DNA of 64,000 nt from Pseudomonas moraviensis (GCF_900105805.1 NZ_LT629788.1:5068501-5132500); one strand, 5' to 3'; counted from the stretch's first letter, positions 8,139 through 17,024 are shown. Notes: a model not told the origin generated them from the letters alone. Made by a program: numbers and translations.

Positions 8139-9206
8139 ATGACTCAATCCAAGCAAAAACTCGCGGTAGCCGTGGCTGCCGCATTGGCGGTGGGCGTGCT
8201 GGTGTACCTGGCGATGCCAGGACTGTTCGGAAACCGCACCGAGCAAACCACCAACGACGCGTTCGTCTCCGCCGACTACACGCTGGTGGTGCCGCGCGTG
8301 GCCGGCTTCATCAAACAGGTGCTGGTTGAAGACAACCAACAGGTCAAGGCCGGGCAGTTGCTGGCGTTGATCGATGACCGCGATTTGCGCGCCGCAGCGG
8401 AAGCGGCGGATGCGCAAACCCTGGTCGCGCGGGCGCAGTTGCAGAACGCCAACGCGACTCTGGAGCGGCAGGCTTCGCTGATTGCTCAGGCACAGGCTGC
8501 AGTGGTCTCGGCCAAAGCGCAAATGGCTTTCGCGCAGCAGGAACTGAACCGCTACAACCACCTCGCCGGGGTCGGCGCCGGCACCGTGCAGAACGCGCAA
8601 CAGGCACGCACGCGCATCGATCAGGCTTCGGCGCGCCTGGACACCGCGACGGCGAAGCTGGCGGCCGAACGCAAGCAGGTCGAAATCCTCACTGCCCAGC
8701 GCAACGCTGCCGAAGGCACTCTGAAACACGCGCAGGCGGCGCTGGAAATCGCCAGTTTCAACCTGTCGTACACGCGCATCACCGCGCCGCAGGACGGCAT
8801 GATCGGCGAACGTGCAGTGCGTGTCGGCGCCTACGTCACGCCGGGCAGCAAACTGCTGGCGGTGGTGCCGTTGCAGCAGGCGTATGTGGTTGCCAATTTT
8901 CAGGAAACCCAATTGACCGACGTGCAGCCGGGGCAGGATGTGCAGGTACGGGTCGACAGCCTGGGCGGCGAAGCGCTGAGCGGTCGCGTTGAGAGCATCG
9001 CGCCGGCAACGGGCGTGACTTTTGCGGCGGTGAAACCGGATAACGCGACGGGCAATTTCACCAAAGTGGTGCAGCGGATTCCGGTGAAGATCATGCTGGA
9101 GCCGGGCCAGCCATTGGCCGAGCGCTTGCGGGTGGGGATGTCGGTCGAGGCGAGTATTGATACCGCCAGCTCAAAAGTATCCAAGCGTGAGGTGACGCAG
9201 CGATGA
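8139..9206 (+). CDS. HlyD/EmrA-family periplasmic adaptor of the MFS pump
   Basis: 355 residues. One N-terminal membrane segment (about residues 7-27) precedes a lipoyl half (VPRVAGFIKQVLVEDNQQVK), an alpha-helical coiled coil rich in Ala/Gln (residues about 85-190), the second lipoyl half (ITAPQDGMIGERAVRVGAYV) and a beta-barrel domain ending in RVGMSVEASID. It links the MFS exporter to the outer-membrane factor. The stop codon overlaps the start of the next gene (ATGA). Confidence 0.88.
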   Translation: MTQSKQKLAVAVAAALAVGVLVYLAMPGLFGNRTEQTTNDAFVSADYTLVVPRVAGFIKQVLVEDNQQVKAGQLLALIDDRDLRAAAEAADAQTLVARAQLQNANATLERQASLIAQAQAAVVSAKAQMAFAQQELNRYNHLAGVGAGTVQNAQQARTRIDQASARLDTATAKLAAERKQVEILTAQRNAAEGTLKHAQAALEIASFNLSYTRITAPQDGMIGERAVRVGAYVTPGSKLLAVVPLQQAYVVANFQETQLTDVQPGQDVQVRVDSLGGEALSGRVESIAPATGVTFAAVKPDNATGNFTKVVQRIPVKIMLEPGQPLAERLRVGMSVEASIDTASSKVSKREVTQR

Positions 9207-10771
9207 TCGGTGTTGAATCGGCTGTCGCCTTCGCGAGCAGGCTCGCTCCCACATTTTGTAATGCGTTCCCCCTGTGGGAGCGAGCCTCCTCGCGAAAACG
9301 CCAGTGGCAGCAACTCACCCTGAGTACCTTGCTTGCAGTCAGCCTCGGCGCTTGTACCGTCGGCCCGGACTTCCAGAAACCCGCAGCCACTCAACCCGCC
9401 GACTGGGCCAAACCCGCCCAGTCCGCCCCAAGCCAGGCCGTCAACGAACCGCTGAACGAACGCTGGTGGGAAACCTTCCAGGACCCGCAGCTCTCCGCGC
9501 TCACTCAGCGCGCGCTCAACAGCAACCTCGACCTCAAACTGGCCAGCAGCCGCCTGCAACAAAGTCGCGCCGCGCGCCAGGTGATCACCGCCGAGCGTTA
9601 TCCGAACAGCGCCGCCACCGGCAGCTACGCACGCAAACGCAACAGCGGCAAGGGTCTGAACGATCCATCGGGGAATAACGGTGATTCGGCCTTCAACCTG
9701 TGGGACGCCGGTTTCTCGGCTTCATGGGAGCTGGATTTCTGGGGCCGCGTACGTCGTGAAACCGAGGCCGCGGATGCCAACCTCGAAGTGGCGGAAAACG
9801 ATCGTCGCGGTGTGCTGCTGACCGTACTGGCCGACACCGCGCAAAACTACATTCAGCTGCGCGGGGTGCAGAACACCCGTGCCGTCACCGAGCAGAACCT
9901 CGACGTCGCCCGGCACAGCCTGAAACTTTCGCAGCTGCGTTTGGCCGATGGCGTGGCGACCGATCTCGACGTCGCCGAGGCCGCCGCGCAAGTCGCCGCC
10001 ATCGAAGCACGACTGCCAGCGCTCGAGCAGCGTCAGGCGCAACTGATCAACGCGATCAGTCTGTTGATGGGCGAACCGCCGCAAGCCCTCGCTCAAACGT
10101 TATCCACAGACGCGGCAGTGCCGCAGTCGCCTCTGCAAGTCGCCATCGGCCTGCCGTCTGAATTGGCCGAACGCCGCCCGGATATCCGCCAGGCCGAAGC
10201 GCGTCTGCACGCCGCCACCGCCAACATCGGCGTGGCCCAGGGCGATTTCTATCCCCGCATCACCCTGTCCGGCAACCTCGGATCGCAGGCCCTGCAACTC
10301 AGCGATTTCGGTTCATGGGGCTCGCGCGCCTTTGGTATCGGCCCGCAATTCAGCTTGCCGCTGTTCGACGGCGGACGTTTGCGCGGCATGCTGCAGCTGC
10401 GCGAAGCCCAACAACAGGAAGCGGCCATCGCCTACCAGCAGACCGTTCTGCGCGCCTGGCATGAAATTGACGATCAACTGACCGCGTACAACGCCAGCCA
10501 GCGCCGTCGCGATAGCCTCGCCGAAGCCGTGCGCCAGAACCAGATCGCCCTGCGCACCGCGCAGCAGCAGTACGTCGAGGGTGTGGTCGATTTCGTCAAC
10601 GTCCTCACCGTGCAGAGCGCCTTGCTCGCCACGCAGGAACAATGGGTGGAAAGCTCAACCGGCGTTTCCCTGGCAATGGTCGGCTTGTACAAGGCGCTGG
10701 GCGGCGGATGGCAGTCGGTCTATCCGGCAGCGCAGCTGGCCGCAGGCTCGCCGGACGTCGCCAGGCCGTGA
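9203..10771 (+). CDS. NodT-family outer membrane efflux lipoprotein with a REP pair inside its 5' coding end
   Basis: 522 residues. Two OEP domains follow a lipoprotein signal with lipobox LGAC (Cys at residue 51) and the usual CTVGPDFQKP start of mature NodT-type channels. The family start is normally about 20 residues before the lipobox Cys. Here the only sensible start is the ATG at 9203, which overlaps the upstream stop (ATGA), and residues about 10-31 are encoded by a complete REP inverted pair (9230-9296). The result is a long extension in front of the signal peptide. No ATG, GTG or TTG that would give a normal signal peptide exists between the REP and the lipobox. Secretion may be impaired, or an unusual start may be used. 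Confidence 0.85.
   Translation: MIGVESAVAFASRLAPTFCNAFPLWERASSRKRQWQQLTLSTLLAVSLGACTVGPDFQKPAATQPADWAKPAQSAPSQAVNEPLNERWWETFQDPQLSALTQRALNSNLDLKLASSRLQQSRAARQVITAERYPNSAATGSYARKRNSGKGLNDPSGNNGDSAFNLWDAGFSASWELDFWGRVRRETEAADANLEVAENDRRGVLLTVLADTAQNYIQLRGVQNTRAVTEQNLDVARHSLKLSQLRLADGVATDLDVAEAAAQVAAIEARLPALEQRQAQLINAISLLMGEPPQALAQTLSTDAAVPQSPLQVAIGLPSELAERRPDIRQAEARLHAATANIGVAQGDFYPRITLSGNLGSQALQLSDFGSWGSRAFGIGPQFSLPLFDGGRLRGMLQLREAQQQEAAIAYQQTVLRAWHEIDDQLTAYNASQRRRDSLAEAVRQNQIALRTAQQQYVEGVVDFVNVLTVQSALLATQEQWVESSTGVSLAMVGLYKALGGGWQSVYPAAQLAAGSPDVARP
9230..9296. repeat. REP inverted pair, family A (GGGAGCGAGCC variant), inside coding sequence
   Basis: TTCGCGAGCAGGCTCGCTCC and the imperfect complement ending CCTCCTCGCGAA lie in frame within the efflux OMP gene, after its first nine codons. 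All other REPs in the window are intergenic. Confidence 0.92.
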
Positions 10772-10849
10772 ACCCACAGCGACAGCTATGATCAACTCCA
10801 CTGCAGCAAACGGCGTGACACCGGACCTGAGTTCCAGAGGAGTTGCATC

Positions 10850-11089
10850 ATGGAAAATCCGCAGCACAGCCTACCGGCCCTGTTCAAACAACTCGGCCTC
10901 CCTCACGACGCGATCAGCATCGATCAGTTCATCGCCAGCCATTCCCCGCTCAAGCCGGATTTGCATCTGGCCGACGCGTTTTTCTGGACGGAAAGTCAGG
11001 CGCAGTTTCTGCGCGAGGAGATTCTGGATGATGCGGATTGGGCGGAGGTGGTGGATCAGTTGAATTTGATATTGCGGAAGAAAGCATAA
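10850..11089 (+). CDS. DUF2789 family small protein
   Basis: 79 residues. The pattern of an N-terminal LPALFKQLGLPHD, a central IDQFIASHSPL and a C-terminal ADWAEVVDQLN matches the uncharacterised DUF2789 family, common in Pseudomonas and relatives. The ATG at 10850 has GAGGAG upstream. Mostly helical and acidic at the end, with no signal peptide. It sits alone between the efflux operon and a toxin-antitoxin pair. Function unknown. Confidence 0.8.
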   Translation: MENPQHSLPALFKQLGLPHDAISIDQFIASHSPLKPDLHLADAFFWTESQAQFLREEILDDADWAEVVDQLNLILRKKA

Positions 11090-11126
11090 ATAGACCAAAA
11101 TCACGTCCTAATTTGAGGTCCTTATT

Positions 11127-11372
11127 ATGCAAAGTGTTCTTGCCGATATGGCTGTCAGTGTCTCTGAACTAAAGAAAAATCCTACTGCCGTGTTGAACGG
11201 TGCACATGGGGGGGCCGTCGCTGTCCTCAACCACAATCGCGTCATGGGTTATATGGTGCCGGCCGAAGTTTACGAAGCGATGATGGAGCGGCTTGATGAT
11301 CTTGAGCTGGCTGACATCGTTCGTTCGCGCCTTCACGAAACGCCCATTTCGGTAAGCCTGGATGACTTATAA
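11127..11372 (+). CDS. Type II antitoxin, StbD/Phd-YefM family
   Basis: 81 residues. The N-terminal MAVSVSELKKNPTAVLN stretch is the DNA-binding Phd/YefM-like fold, and VAVLNHNRVMGYMVPAEVYE is the family's beta strand and helix. The C-terminal tail (SVSLDDL) is the expected toxin-neutralising part. It overlaps the toxin gene by 11 bases. Such antitoxins bind the toxin and repress their own promoter, probably in the short gap at 11090-11126. Confidence 0.85.
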   Translation: MQSVLADMAVSVSELKKNPTAVLNGAHGGAVAVLNHNRVMGYMVPAEVYEAMMERLDDLELADIVRSRLHETPISVSLDDL

Positions 11373-11643
11373 GCTTGAGTTTCTGCCGTCTGCGCACAAA
11401 GAGTGGAACAAGCTGGGTCATACGTTGCGGGAGCAGTTCAAAAAGAAGCTGGGTGAGAGGCTGAAGCTTCCCAGAATCCCGGCTGACGCCCTCCACAGCA
11501 TGCCCGACTGCTACAAAATCAAACTCAAAGCCTCGGGATATCGATTGGTTTACCAAGTCATCGACGAACGAGTCGTGGTTTCCGTGCTAGCGGTTGGCAA
11601 GCGCGAACGCAGCAGCGTTTACGATGCTGCCAAGAACCGTTGA
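11362..11643 (+). CDS. Type II toxin, RelE/ParE (StbE) family
   Basis: 93 residues. The RelE-like fold begins with YKLEFLPSAHKEWNKLG and continues with MPDCYKIKLKASGYRLVYQV and VVVSVLAVGKRERSSVY. The basic and Tyr residues near the C-terminus correspond to those used by RelE for ribosome-dependent mRNA cleavage. It follows its antitoxin with an 11-base overlap. Codon use is less GC-biased than its neighbours, which fits an acquired module. ParE-type gyrase inhibition is a less likely alternative. Confidence 0.85.
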   Translation: MTYKLEFLPSAHKEWNKLGHTLREQFKKKLGERLKLPRIPADALHSMPDCYKIKLKASGYRLVYQVIDERVVVSVLAVGKRERSSVYDAAKNR

Positions 11644-11759
11644 ACGAGCCCCCGCTTTATTCAAGTGGCCGATGTTTGTCGATGAGATTCTTGAGTGACC
11701 GGGCTGGGCCATCAAAGTGTGGGATCAGTTTGATGTATCGTCTGGCATGAGGCGCAGCA

Positions 11760-11820
11760 TGTAAAAAAAATTGCGCGAAAAGGCTCAGATGTAAAAAAAA
11801 CCTCCTTACTGTAAAAAAAA
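11760..11820. repeat. Three helically phased TGTAAAAAAAA tracts
   Basis: Identical TGTAAAAAAAA strings begin at 11760, 11790 and 11810, spaced by 30 and 20 bases, close to three and two helical turns. Phased A-tracts bend DNA, and AT-rich curved DNA is a typical target for MvaT/MvaU-type silencers in Pseudomonas; the latter is inference. Confidence 0.6.
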
Positions 11821-11950
11821 TTTCGTTCTGTCACTCGCATTAGATTTTTTCTACGAAAAATTGCGAATCCAACTTGTGGACGCCTCGGCCAAGCGTGGAG
11901 AGATTTGTTTCAAAACTTGACTGAAATTCCCCACCAATGCGATATTGATA

Positions 11951-11964
11951 GTTAGCAAACTAAC
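11951..11964. promoter_or_regulatory. Candidate MarR operator
   Basis: The inverted repeat GTTAG-CAAA-CTAAC lies 16 bases before the marR start. Position and length suit autorepression by the MarR protein and control of the downstream efflux operon. Confidence 0.55.
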
Positions 11965-11979
11965 AGTGTCCGTTATCCC

Positions 11980-12435
11980 GTGTCCGATTCCCTCGACAGT
12001 CTCCAGATGAACATCAGCAGCGCCATGGTGGTGGCCGCCCGGCATTGGCGGAAGATCTGCCAGACCACGCTGGTCAATTACGGAATTTCCGAAGCCTGCG
12101 CCGTGCCCTTGTTGATGATCGGGCGTTTGGGCGAGGGCGTGCGCCAGGTGCAAGTCGCCCAAGCGGCGGGGATGGAGAGTCCGTCGCTGGTGCGCTTGCT
12201 CGATCAGCTGTGCCATGCCGGTTACGTCTGCCGCACTGAGGATGCCCAGGATCGTCGCGCCAAGTGCCTGAGCCTGACCGACACCGGTCGCGAGCTGGTG
12301 CAGGCGGTGGAGGCCGAGCTGGTGCGCTTGCGCCACGAAGTGCTGGAAGGCATCGAGCGCAGCGATCTGGAAGCTACGCTTCGGGTACTCAGGGCTTTTG
12401 AGGCGGCGAGTTCGCCTGTGGTGGTCAATTCTTGA
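11980..12435 (+). CDS. MarR-family transcriptional regulator
   Basis: 151 residues with a GTG start at 11980 (ATG at 12007 is the alternative; neither has a strong ribosome binding site). The winged-helix region reads VRQVQVAQAAGMESPSLVRLLDQL, then the wing YVCRTEDAQDRRAKCLSLTDTG, as in MarR/SlyA proteins. It overlaps the FUSC gene by 4 bases and is probably cotranscribed with the efflux operon. It is expected to repress it and to release on binding an aromatic compound. A matching inverted repeat lies directly upstream. Confidence 0.88.
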   Translation: MSDSLDSLQMNISSAMVVAARHWRKICQTTLVNYGISEACAVPLLMIGRLGEGVRQVQVAQAAGMESPSLVRLLDQLCHAGYVCRTEDAQDRRAKCLSLTDTGRELVQAVEAELVRLRHEVLEGIERSDLEATLRVLRAFEAASSPVVVNS

Positions 12436-14495
12436 ACGGTTTTTTCACTGGCATGCCGCCGGCCCGTGACTGGTTTTACGGGGTACGTACTTTTGCCGCG
12501 TCGATGATTGCGCTGTACATCGCCTTGCTCATGCAAATGCCGCGTCCGTATTGGGCGATGGCCACGGTGTACATCGTCTCCAGCCCGTTTCTCGGCCCGA
12601 CCAGTTCCAAGGCTCTATACCGGGCAGCGGGTACTTTTCTCGGTGCGGCGGCGGCAGTGCTGTTCGTGCCGATGTTCGTGCAAAGCCCCTACGTGCTGGT
12701 GGTGGTCATTGCCTTGTGGACCGGCATTCTGCTGTTCATGTCCCTGCATTTGCGCACGGCCAACAGCTACGCACTGATGCTGGCCGGCTACACCTTGCCG
12801 TTGATTGCCCTGCCGGTGGTGGATAATCCGCTGGCGGTGTGGGATGTGGCCGAGGCGCGTACCGAAGAGATTTTCCTTGGCATCGCCGTTGCTGCGGTGG
12901 TCGGTGCGATGTTCTGGCCGCGCCGGCTGGCGCCGGTGTTCAACGATGCGGTAAGCAAGTGGTTCGCCGATGCGACGAGCTACAGCCTGAAGTTTCTCAG
13001 TCGCGATGTGCAGCCGGAAGAAGTCACCGCGCTGCGCATGGCCATGGTCGCCAATTTCAACAGCCTTGAATTGATGATCGGCCAGTTGCCCCACGAAGGC
13101 GCGCGGCCACAGACCGTGCGCAACACCAAGGAGCTGCGCGGACGGATGATTCACCTGCTGCCGGTGATCGATGCGCTTGAGGATTCGCTATACGCCTTGG
13201 AACGGCGCACCCCTGAGCTGGTGGAAAAATTCCAGCCGTTGCTCGCAGCCACCCGTGAATGGCTGAGCCATGCGGATGCCGATCTCGCGCGCTGGCAAGC
13301 ACTGCGCGATCAGCTCGACGGGTTGCAACCGAGTGCCGAAGCGCTGGAGGAGCGCAAACAGTTGCTGTTCTCCAATGCGATCTACCGCCTCGGTGAATTC
13401 ATCGATCTGTGGCAGGACTGCCGCAGCCTGCAGGATGCGATCCTGTGCGAGCGCCAGGACAGCTGGCGCGCCGTGTACCGGCACTGGCGCCTCGGCCGGT
13501 TGACGCCGTTCATCGATCGCGGGCTGATGCTGTACTCGGTGGCCTCGACCATTCTGGCGATCATCGTCGCTTCGGTGTTGTGGATTCTGCTCGGCTGGCC
13601 GGATGGCGGCAGTGCGGTGATTCTGGCGGCGGTGGCGTGCAGCTTCTTCGCCTCGATGGACGACCCGGCCCCGCAGATTTACCGATTCTTTTTCTGGACC
13701 GGGATGTCGGTGCTGTTCGCCAGTCTTTACCTGTTTCTGATTCTGCCCAACCTGCATGATTTCCCCATGCTGGTGCTGGCGTTTGCCGTGCCGTTCATTT
13801 GCATCGGCACCCTGACAGTGCAGCCGCGTTTCTACCTCGGCATGCTGCTGACGCTGGTCAATACCTCGTCGTTCATCAGCATTCAGGGTGCCTACGACGC
13901 GGACTTTTTTGCCTTCGCCAACTCCAACCTCGCCGGGCCACTGGGGCTGTTGTTCGCTTTTATCTGGACGCTGGTGGCGCGGCCGTTCGGTGCCGAGCTG
14001 GCGGCCAAGCGCCTGACTCGATTCAGTTGGAAAGACATCGTCAGCATGACCGAACCGGCCAGCCTCGCCGAGCATCGGCAACTGGGCGTGCAGTTGCTTG
14101 ATCGGCTGATGCAGCACCTGCCGCGTCTGGCCCTGACCGGCCAGGACACCGGCATTGCCATGCGCGAAGTGCGCGTCGGTCTGAATATGCTCGATTTGCT
14201 TGCATACACCCCGCGCGTCACTGGCGTGCCAAATGCCCTGTTGCGACAGGTGGTGAGTGAGGTCGGCGAGTATTTCCGCGCCTGCCTCAAAGCCGACGAA
14301 CGCCTGCCGGCGCCGAGCGGTCTGCTGATGACCCTTGATCGCACCCGCCGTGCGCTGAACGGTGAGGGCGACGATGAAACCCGTCTGCACCTGTTGCACG
14401 CCTTGAGTGGTTTGCGTCTGGCCTTGCTGCCCGGCGTCGAATTCGTCTCCAGCGCCGAGCCCGAAGAACCGCTGCCCGATGGAGCGCCCCTATGA
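12432..14495 (+). CDS. FUSC-family inner-membrane efflux protein (AaeB-like)
   Basis: 687 residues with two membrane blocks (about residues 20-160 and 360-520), each followed by a cytoplasmic helical domain: the fusaric-acid-resistance / AaeB architecture. The start is TTG at 12432 (TTGA overlap with marR) or ATG at 12453. Such proteins export aromatic acids such as fusaric or p-hydroxybenzoic acid, together with a HlyD adaptor. It is followed by DUF1656, HlyD and NodT genes, each overlapping the previous one by 4 bases, so this is one tightly coupled operon. Confidence 0.88.
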   Translation: MNGFFTGMPPARDWFYGVRTFAASMIALYIALLMQMPRPYWAMATVYIVSSPFLGPTSSKALYRAAGTFLGAAAAVLFVPMFVQSPYVLVVVIALWTGILLFMSLHLRTANSYALMLAGYTLPLIALPVVDNPLAVWDVAEARTEEIFLGIAVAAVVGAMFWPRRLAPVFNDAVSKWFADATSYSLKFLSRDVQPEEVTALRMAMVANFNSLELMIGQLPHEGARPQTVRNTKELRGRMIHLLPVIDALEDSLYALERRTPELVEKFQPLLAATREWLSHADADLARWQALRDQLDGLQPSAEALEERKQLLFSNAIYRLGEFIDLWQDCRSLQDAILCERQDSWRAVYRHWRLGRLTPFIDRGLMLYSVASTILAIIVASVLWILLGWPDGGSAVILAAVACSFFASMDDPAPQIYRFFFWTGMSVLFASLYLFLILPNLHDFPMLVLAFAVPFICIGTLTVQPRFYLGMLLTLVNTSSFISIQGAYDADFFAFANSNLAGPLGLLFAFIWTLVARPFGAELAAKRLTRFSWKDIVSMTEPASLAEHRQLGVQLLDRLMQHLPRLALTGQDTGIAMREVRVGLNMLDLLAYTPRVTGVPNALLRQVVSEVGEYFRACLKADERLPAPSGLLMTLDRTRRALNGEGDDETRLHLLHALSGLRLALLPGVEFVSSAEPEEPLPDGAPL

Positions 14496-14701
14496 TTGGT
14501 GATCTGGATATCAGCGGCATTTTCCTGCCGACCCTGCTGGTGCTGATGGGCATTACCTATGTGTTGTTTCTGTTGGTGCATGGCGTGCTGCAGCGCCTGC
14601 ACTTTTACCGTCTGGTCTGGCACCGGGCATTGTTCAACGTGGCGCTCTACGCCGTGCTGCTGTACGGCGTGGACTCACTCAGTCGATACCTGATGACATG
14701 A
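14492..14701 (+). CDS. DUF1656 small membrane protein (AaeX-like)
   Basis: 69 residues with two hydrophobic segments (about 10-30 and 45-62). The family always accompanies FUSC/HlyD efflux operons, as AaeX does in E. coli; its precise role is unknown. It overlaps its neighbours by 4 bases on each side. Confidence 0.88.
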   Translation: MIGDLDISGIFLPTLLVLMGITYVLFLLVHGVLQRLHFYRLVWHRALFNVALYAVLLYGVDSLSRYLMT

Positions 14702-15585
14702 AAAAACCGTTTCTGACTATAGGTCGCGTGGTCCTGACCCTGCTGATCGTGACTTTTGCCGTTGTCCTCGTCTGGCGCATGGTGATGTATTACATGTTCG
14801 CGCCGTGGACCCGCGACGGCCACATTCGTGCCGACATCATCCAGATCGCCCCGGACGTGTCCGGGTTGATCCAGCAAGTCGAAGTGAAGGACAACCAGTT
14901 GATCAAGCGTGGCCAGGTGCTGTTCAGTATCGATCAGGACCGCTTCAAACTGGCCCTGCGCCAGGCCAAGGCCGCCGTCGCTGATCGCCAGGAAACCCTC
15001 GCCCAGGCGCAGCGTGAAGCCAAGCGTAACCGTGGCCTCGGCAACCTGGTGCCGGCCGAGCAACTGGAAGAGAGCCAGTCGCGGGTGGCCCGTGCGCAAT
15101 CGGCGCTGGCCGAAGCGTTGGTGGCGGTCGACAGTGCGCAGCTCAACCTCGATCGCTCGGTGATCCGCAGCCCGGTCGACGGTTACGTCAACGACCGCGC
15201 GCCGCGTCCGCAGGAGTTCGTCACCGCCGGGCGCCCGGTATTGTCGGTGGTCGACAGCAATTCCTTCCACATCGACGGCTATTTTGAAGAAACCAAACTC
15301 GACGGCATTCACGTCGGGCAGTCGGTGGATATCCGCGTGATCGGCGACCGCGCACGGTTGCGCGGGCATGTCGAAAGCATCGTCGCCGGCATCGAAGACC
15401 GTGATCGCACCAGTGGCAGCAACCTGCTGCCGAACGTCAACCCGGCGTTCAGTTGGGTGCGCCTGGCGCAGCGGATTCCGGTGCGCATCGCCTTCGATGA
15501 TGTGCCGGCCGACTTCCGCATGATTGCCGGGCGTACCGCCACTGTGTCGATCATCGACGATCAACCCCGGGAGCCGCAGCCATGA
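14698..15585 (+). CDS. HlyD-family periplasmic adaptor (AaeA-like)
   Basis: 295 residues. The N-terminal membrane segment (about 10-30) is followed by WTRDGHIRADIIQIAPDVSG, typical of AaeA/EmrA-type adaptors, then a coiled coil, the second lipoyl motif (IRSPVDGYVNDRAPRPQEFV) and a beta-barrel domain. It partners the FUSC protein and the NodT channel of the same operon. Confidence 0.88.
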   Translation: MKKPFLTIGRVVLTLLIVTFAVVLVWRMVMYYMFAPWTRDGHIRADIIQIAPDVSGLIQQVEVKDNQLIKRGQVLFSIDQDRFKLALRQAKAAVADRQETLAQAQREAKRNRGLGNLVPAEQLEESQSRVARAQSALAEALVAVDSAQLNLDRSVIRSPVDGYVNDRAPRPQEFVTAGRPVLSVVDSNSFHIDGYFEETKLDGIHVGQSVDIRVIGDRARLRGHVESIVAGIEDRDRTSGSNLLPNVNPAFSWVRLAQRIPVRIAFDDVPADFRMIAGRTATVSIIDDQPREPQP

Positions 15586-17024
15586 GCAAGGCCTGGTTGA
15601 TCGCCGGGTTGGGTGTGATGCTCTCGGCCTGCCAGATGGTCGGCCCGGATTATCAGGTGCCTGCCGACGCGGCAGCGCAGCGCAAGGATATTCAGGGCGA
15701 GCTGGCAATCGCTGGCAAACCGGTGGTTTCGGCGCCGGTGCCGGCCGACTGGTGGCGACTGTATAAAGACCCGCGCCTCGATCAACTGGTGCAGCAGGCC
15801 ATGGCGTCCAACACCGACCTGCGTGTAGCGGCGGCGAACCTGTCGCGGGCGCGCGCTCAGGTGGATGAGGCCGAGGCCGCTGGCGGTTGGAGTGGCGGCG
15901 TGAAAATGGGCGCCCAGCGTCTGCAGGAATCCGGTCAGGCGTTCCTGCTGCCGGAGAAAGTGCCGGTGGATAACGTCGGCGACATCGGCATCAGCGCTTC
16001 GTATCAGTTCGACTTGTGGGGCACCCTGCAGCGCGGCATCGAAGCGGCCAAAGCCAATGCCGATGCGACCCAGGCCGCTGCCGATACCGCTCGCATCACG
16101 CTGGTGGCGGACGTGGTTCGCGCTTACACCCAGGTCTGCGCCGCCAATGAAGAGCGGGAAATCGCCGAGCATTCTCTCGATCTGCAATCGCAGAGCACTT
16201 CACTGATCCAGCGTCTGCGTGACGCCGGGCGTGGCGACGAAACCCAGGTCACCCGCTCGCAAACCCAATTCAAATCCCTGCGCGCCGATTTGCCGCGTTA
16301 TGAAGCGGCGCGTCAGGCCGGGCTGTTCCGTTTGTCGATGCTGCTGGCCAAACCGGTCGAGCAATTGCCGGCGGGCACGGCCAGTTGCGCCGAGTTGCCG
16401 AAGATCGCTCAACGACTGCCGGTGGGGGACGGTGCTGCGCTGCTCAAGCGTCGACCGGATATTCGTCAGGCTGAACGCCGTCTCGCGGCGGCAACGGCGG
16501 GCATCGGTATCGCCACCGGTGAGCTGTACCCGGACATCAGCATCGGCGCGACCATTGGCACCGTCGGTCTCATCGACGATCTGGGTGACCCTTCGACCAA
16601 CCGCTGGGGTTTCGGCCCGTCGCTGAGCTGGAAGGTGCCGACCAACGGCGCCCGTGCGCGCATTCGTGAGGCCGAGGCCAACACTCAGGGCGCGCTGGCG
16701 CATTTCGACGGTGTGGTGCTCAACGCCATCCGCGAGACCCAGACCGGTCTGGCCCAGTACAGCGCGTTGTTGCAGCGCCGCGATGCACTGGCCGAAGCCG
16801 AGCAGTCGGCGAAGCTCGCCGCCGAGCAGACGCACCGCTTCTTCCAGGCCGGCCGCGAGTCGTTCCTCGCCGACCTGCAAGCGACCCGCACCTACACCGA
16901 TGTCACCGCGCAACTGGCCGCCGCGAACACCCAGGTCGCGATGAGCCAGATCGATTTGTTCCTCGCCCTGGGCGGTGGCTGGGAAAGCGGACGAACGAAC
17001 ACCTCGGGCGCCAGCAAACCCTGA
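15582..17024 (+). CDS. NodT-family outer membrane efflux lipoprotein
   Basis: 480 residues. The lipoprotein signal begins MSKAWLIAGLGVMLSACQ (lipobox LSAC, Cys at residue 17) and the mature start MVGPDYQVP is typical. Two OEP repeats form the beta-barrel and periplasmic tunnel. This normal N-terminus contrasts with the REP-extended paralogue at 9203. It is the last gene of the marR-FUSC-DUF1656-HlyD operon. Confidence 0.89.
   Translation: MSKAWLIAGLGVMLSACQMVGPDYQVPADAAAQRKDIQGELAIAGKPVVSAPVPADWWRLYKDPRLDQLVQQAMASNTDLRVAAANLSRARAQVDEAEAAGGWSGGVKMGAQRLQESGQAFLLPEKVPVDNVGDIGISASYQFDLWGTLQRGIEAAKANADATQAAADTARITLVADVVRAYTQVCAANEEREIAEHSLDLQSQSTSLIQRLRDAGRGDETQVTRSQTQFKSLRADLPRYEAARQAGLFRLSMLLAKPVEQLPAGTASCAELPKIAQRLPVGDGAALLKRRPDIRQAERRLAAATAGIGIATGELYPDISIGATIGTVGLIDDLGDPSTNRWGFGPSLSWKVPTNGARARIREAEANTQGALAHFDGVVLNAIRETQTGLAQYSALLQRRDALAEAEQSAKLAAEQTHRFFQAGRESFLADLQATRTYTDVTAQLAAANTQVAMSQIDLFLALGGGWESGRTNTSGASKP

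Larger units (their letters stand above)
11644..11979. other. AT-rich intergenic region with phased A-tracts
   Basis: No gene is seen. It contains three TGTAAAAAAAA strings, further T- and A-runs (about 11844-11860) and the marR operator at its right end. The composition differs strongly from the GC-rich surroundings. Confidence 0.7.
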
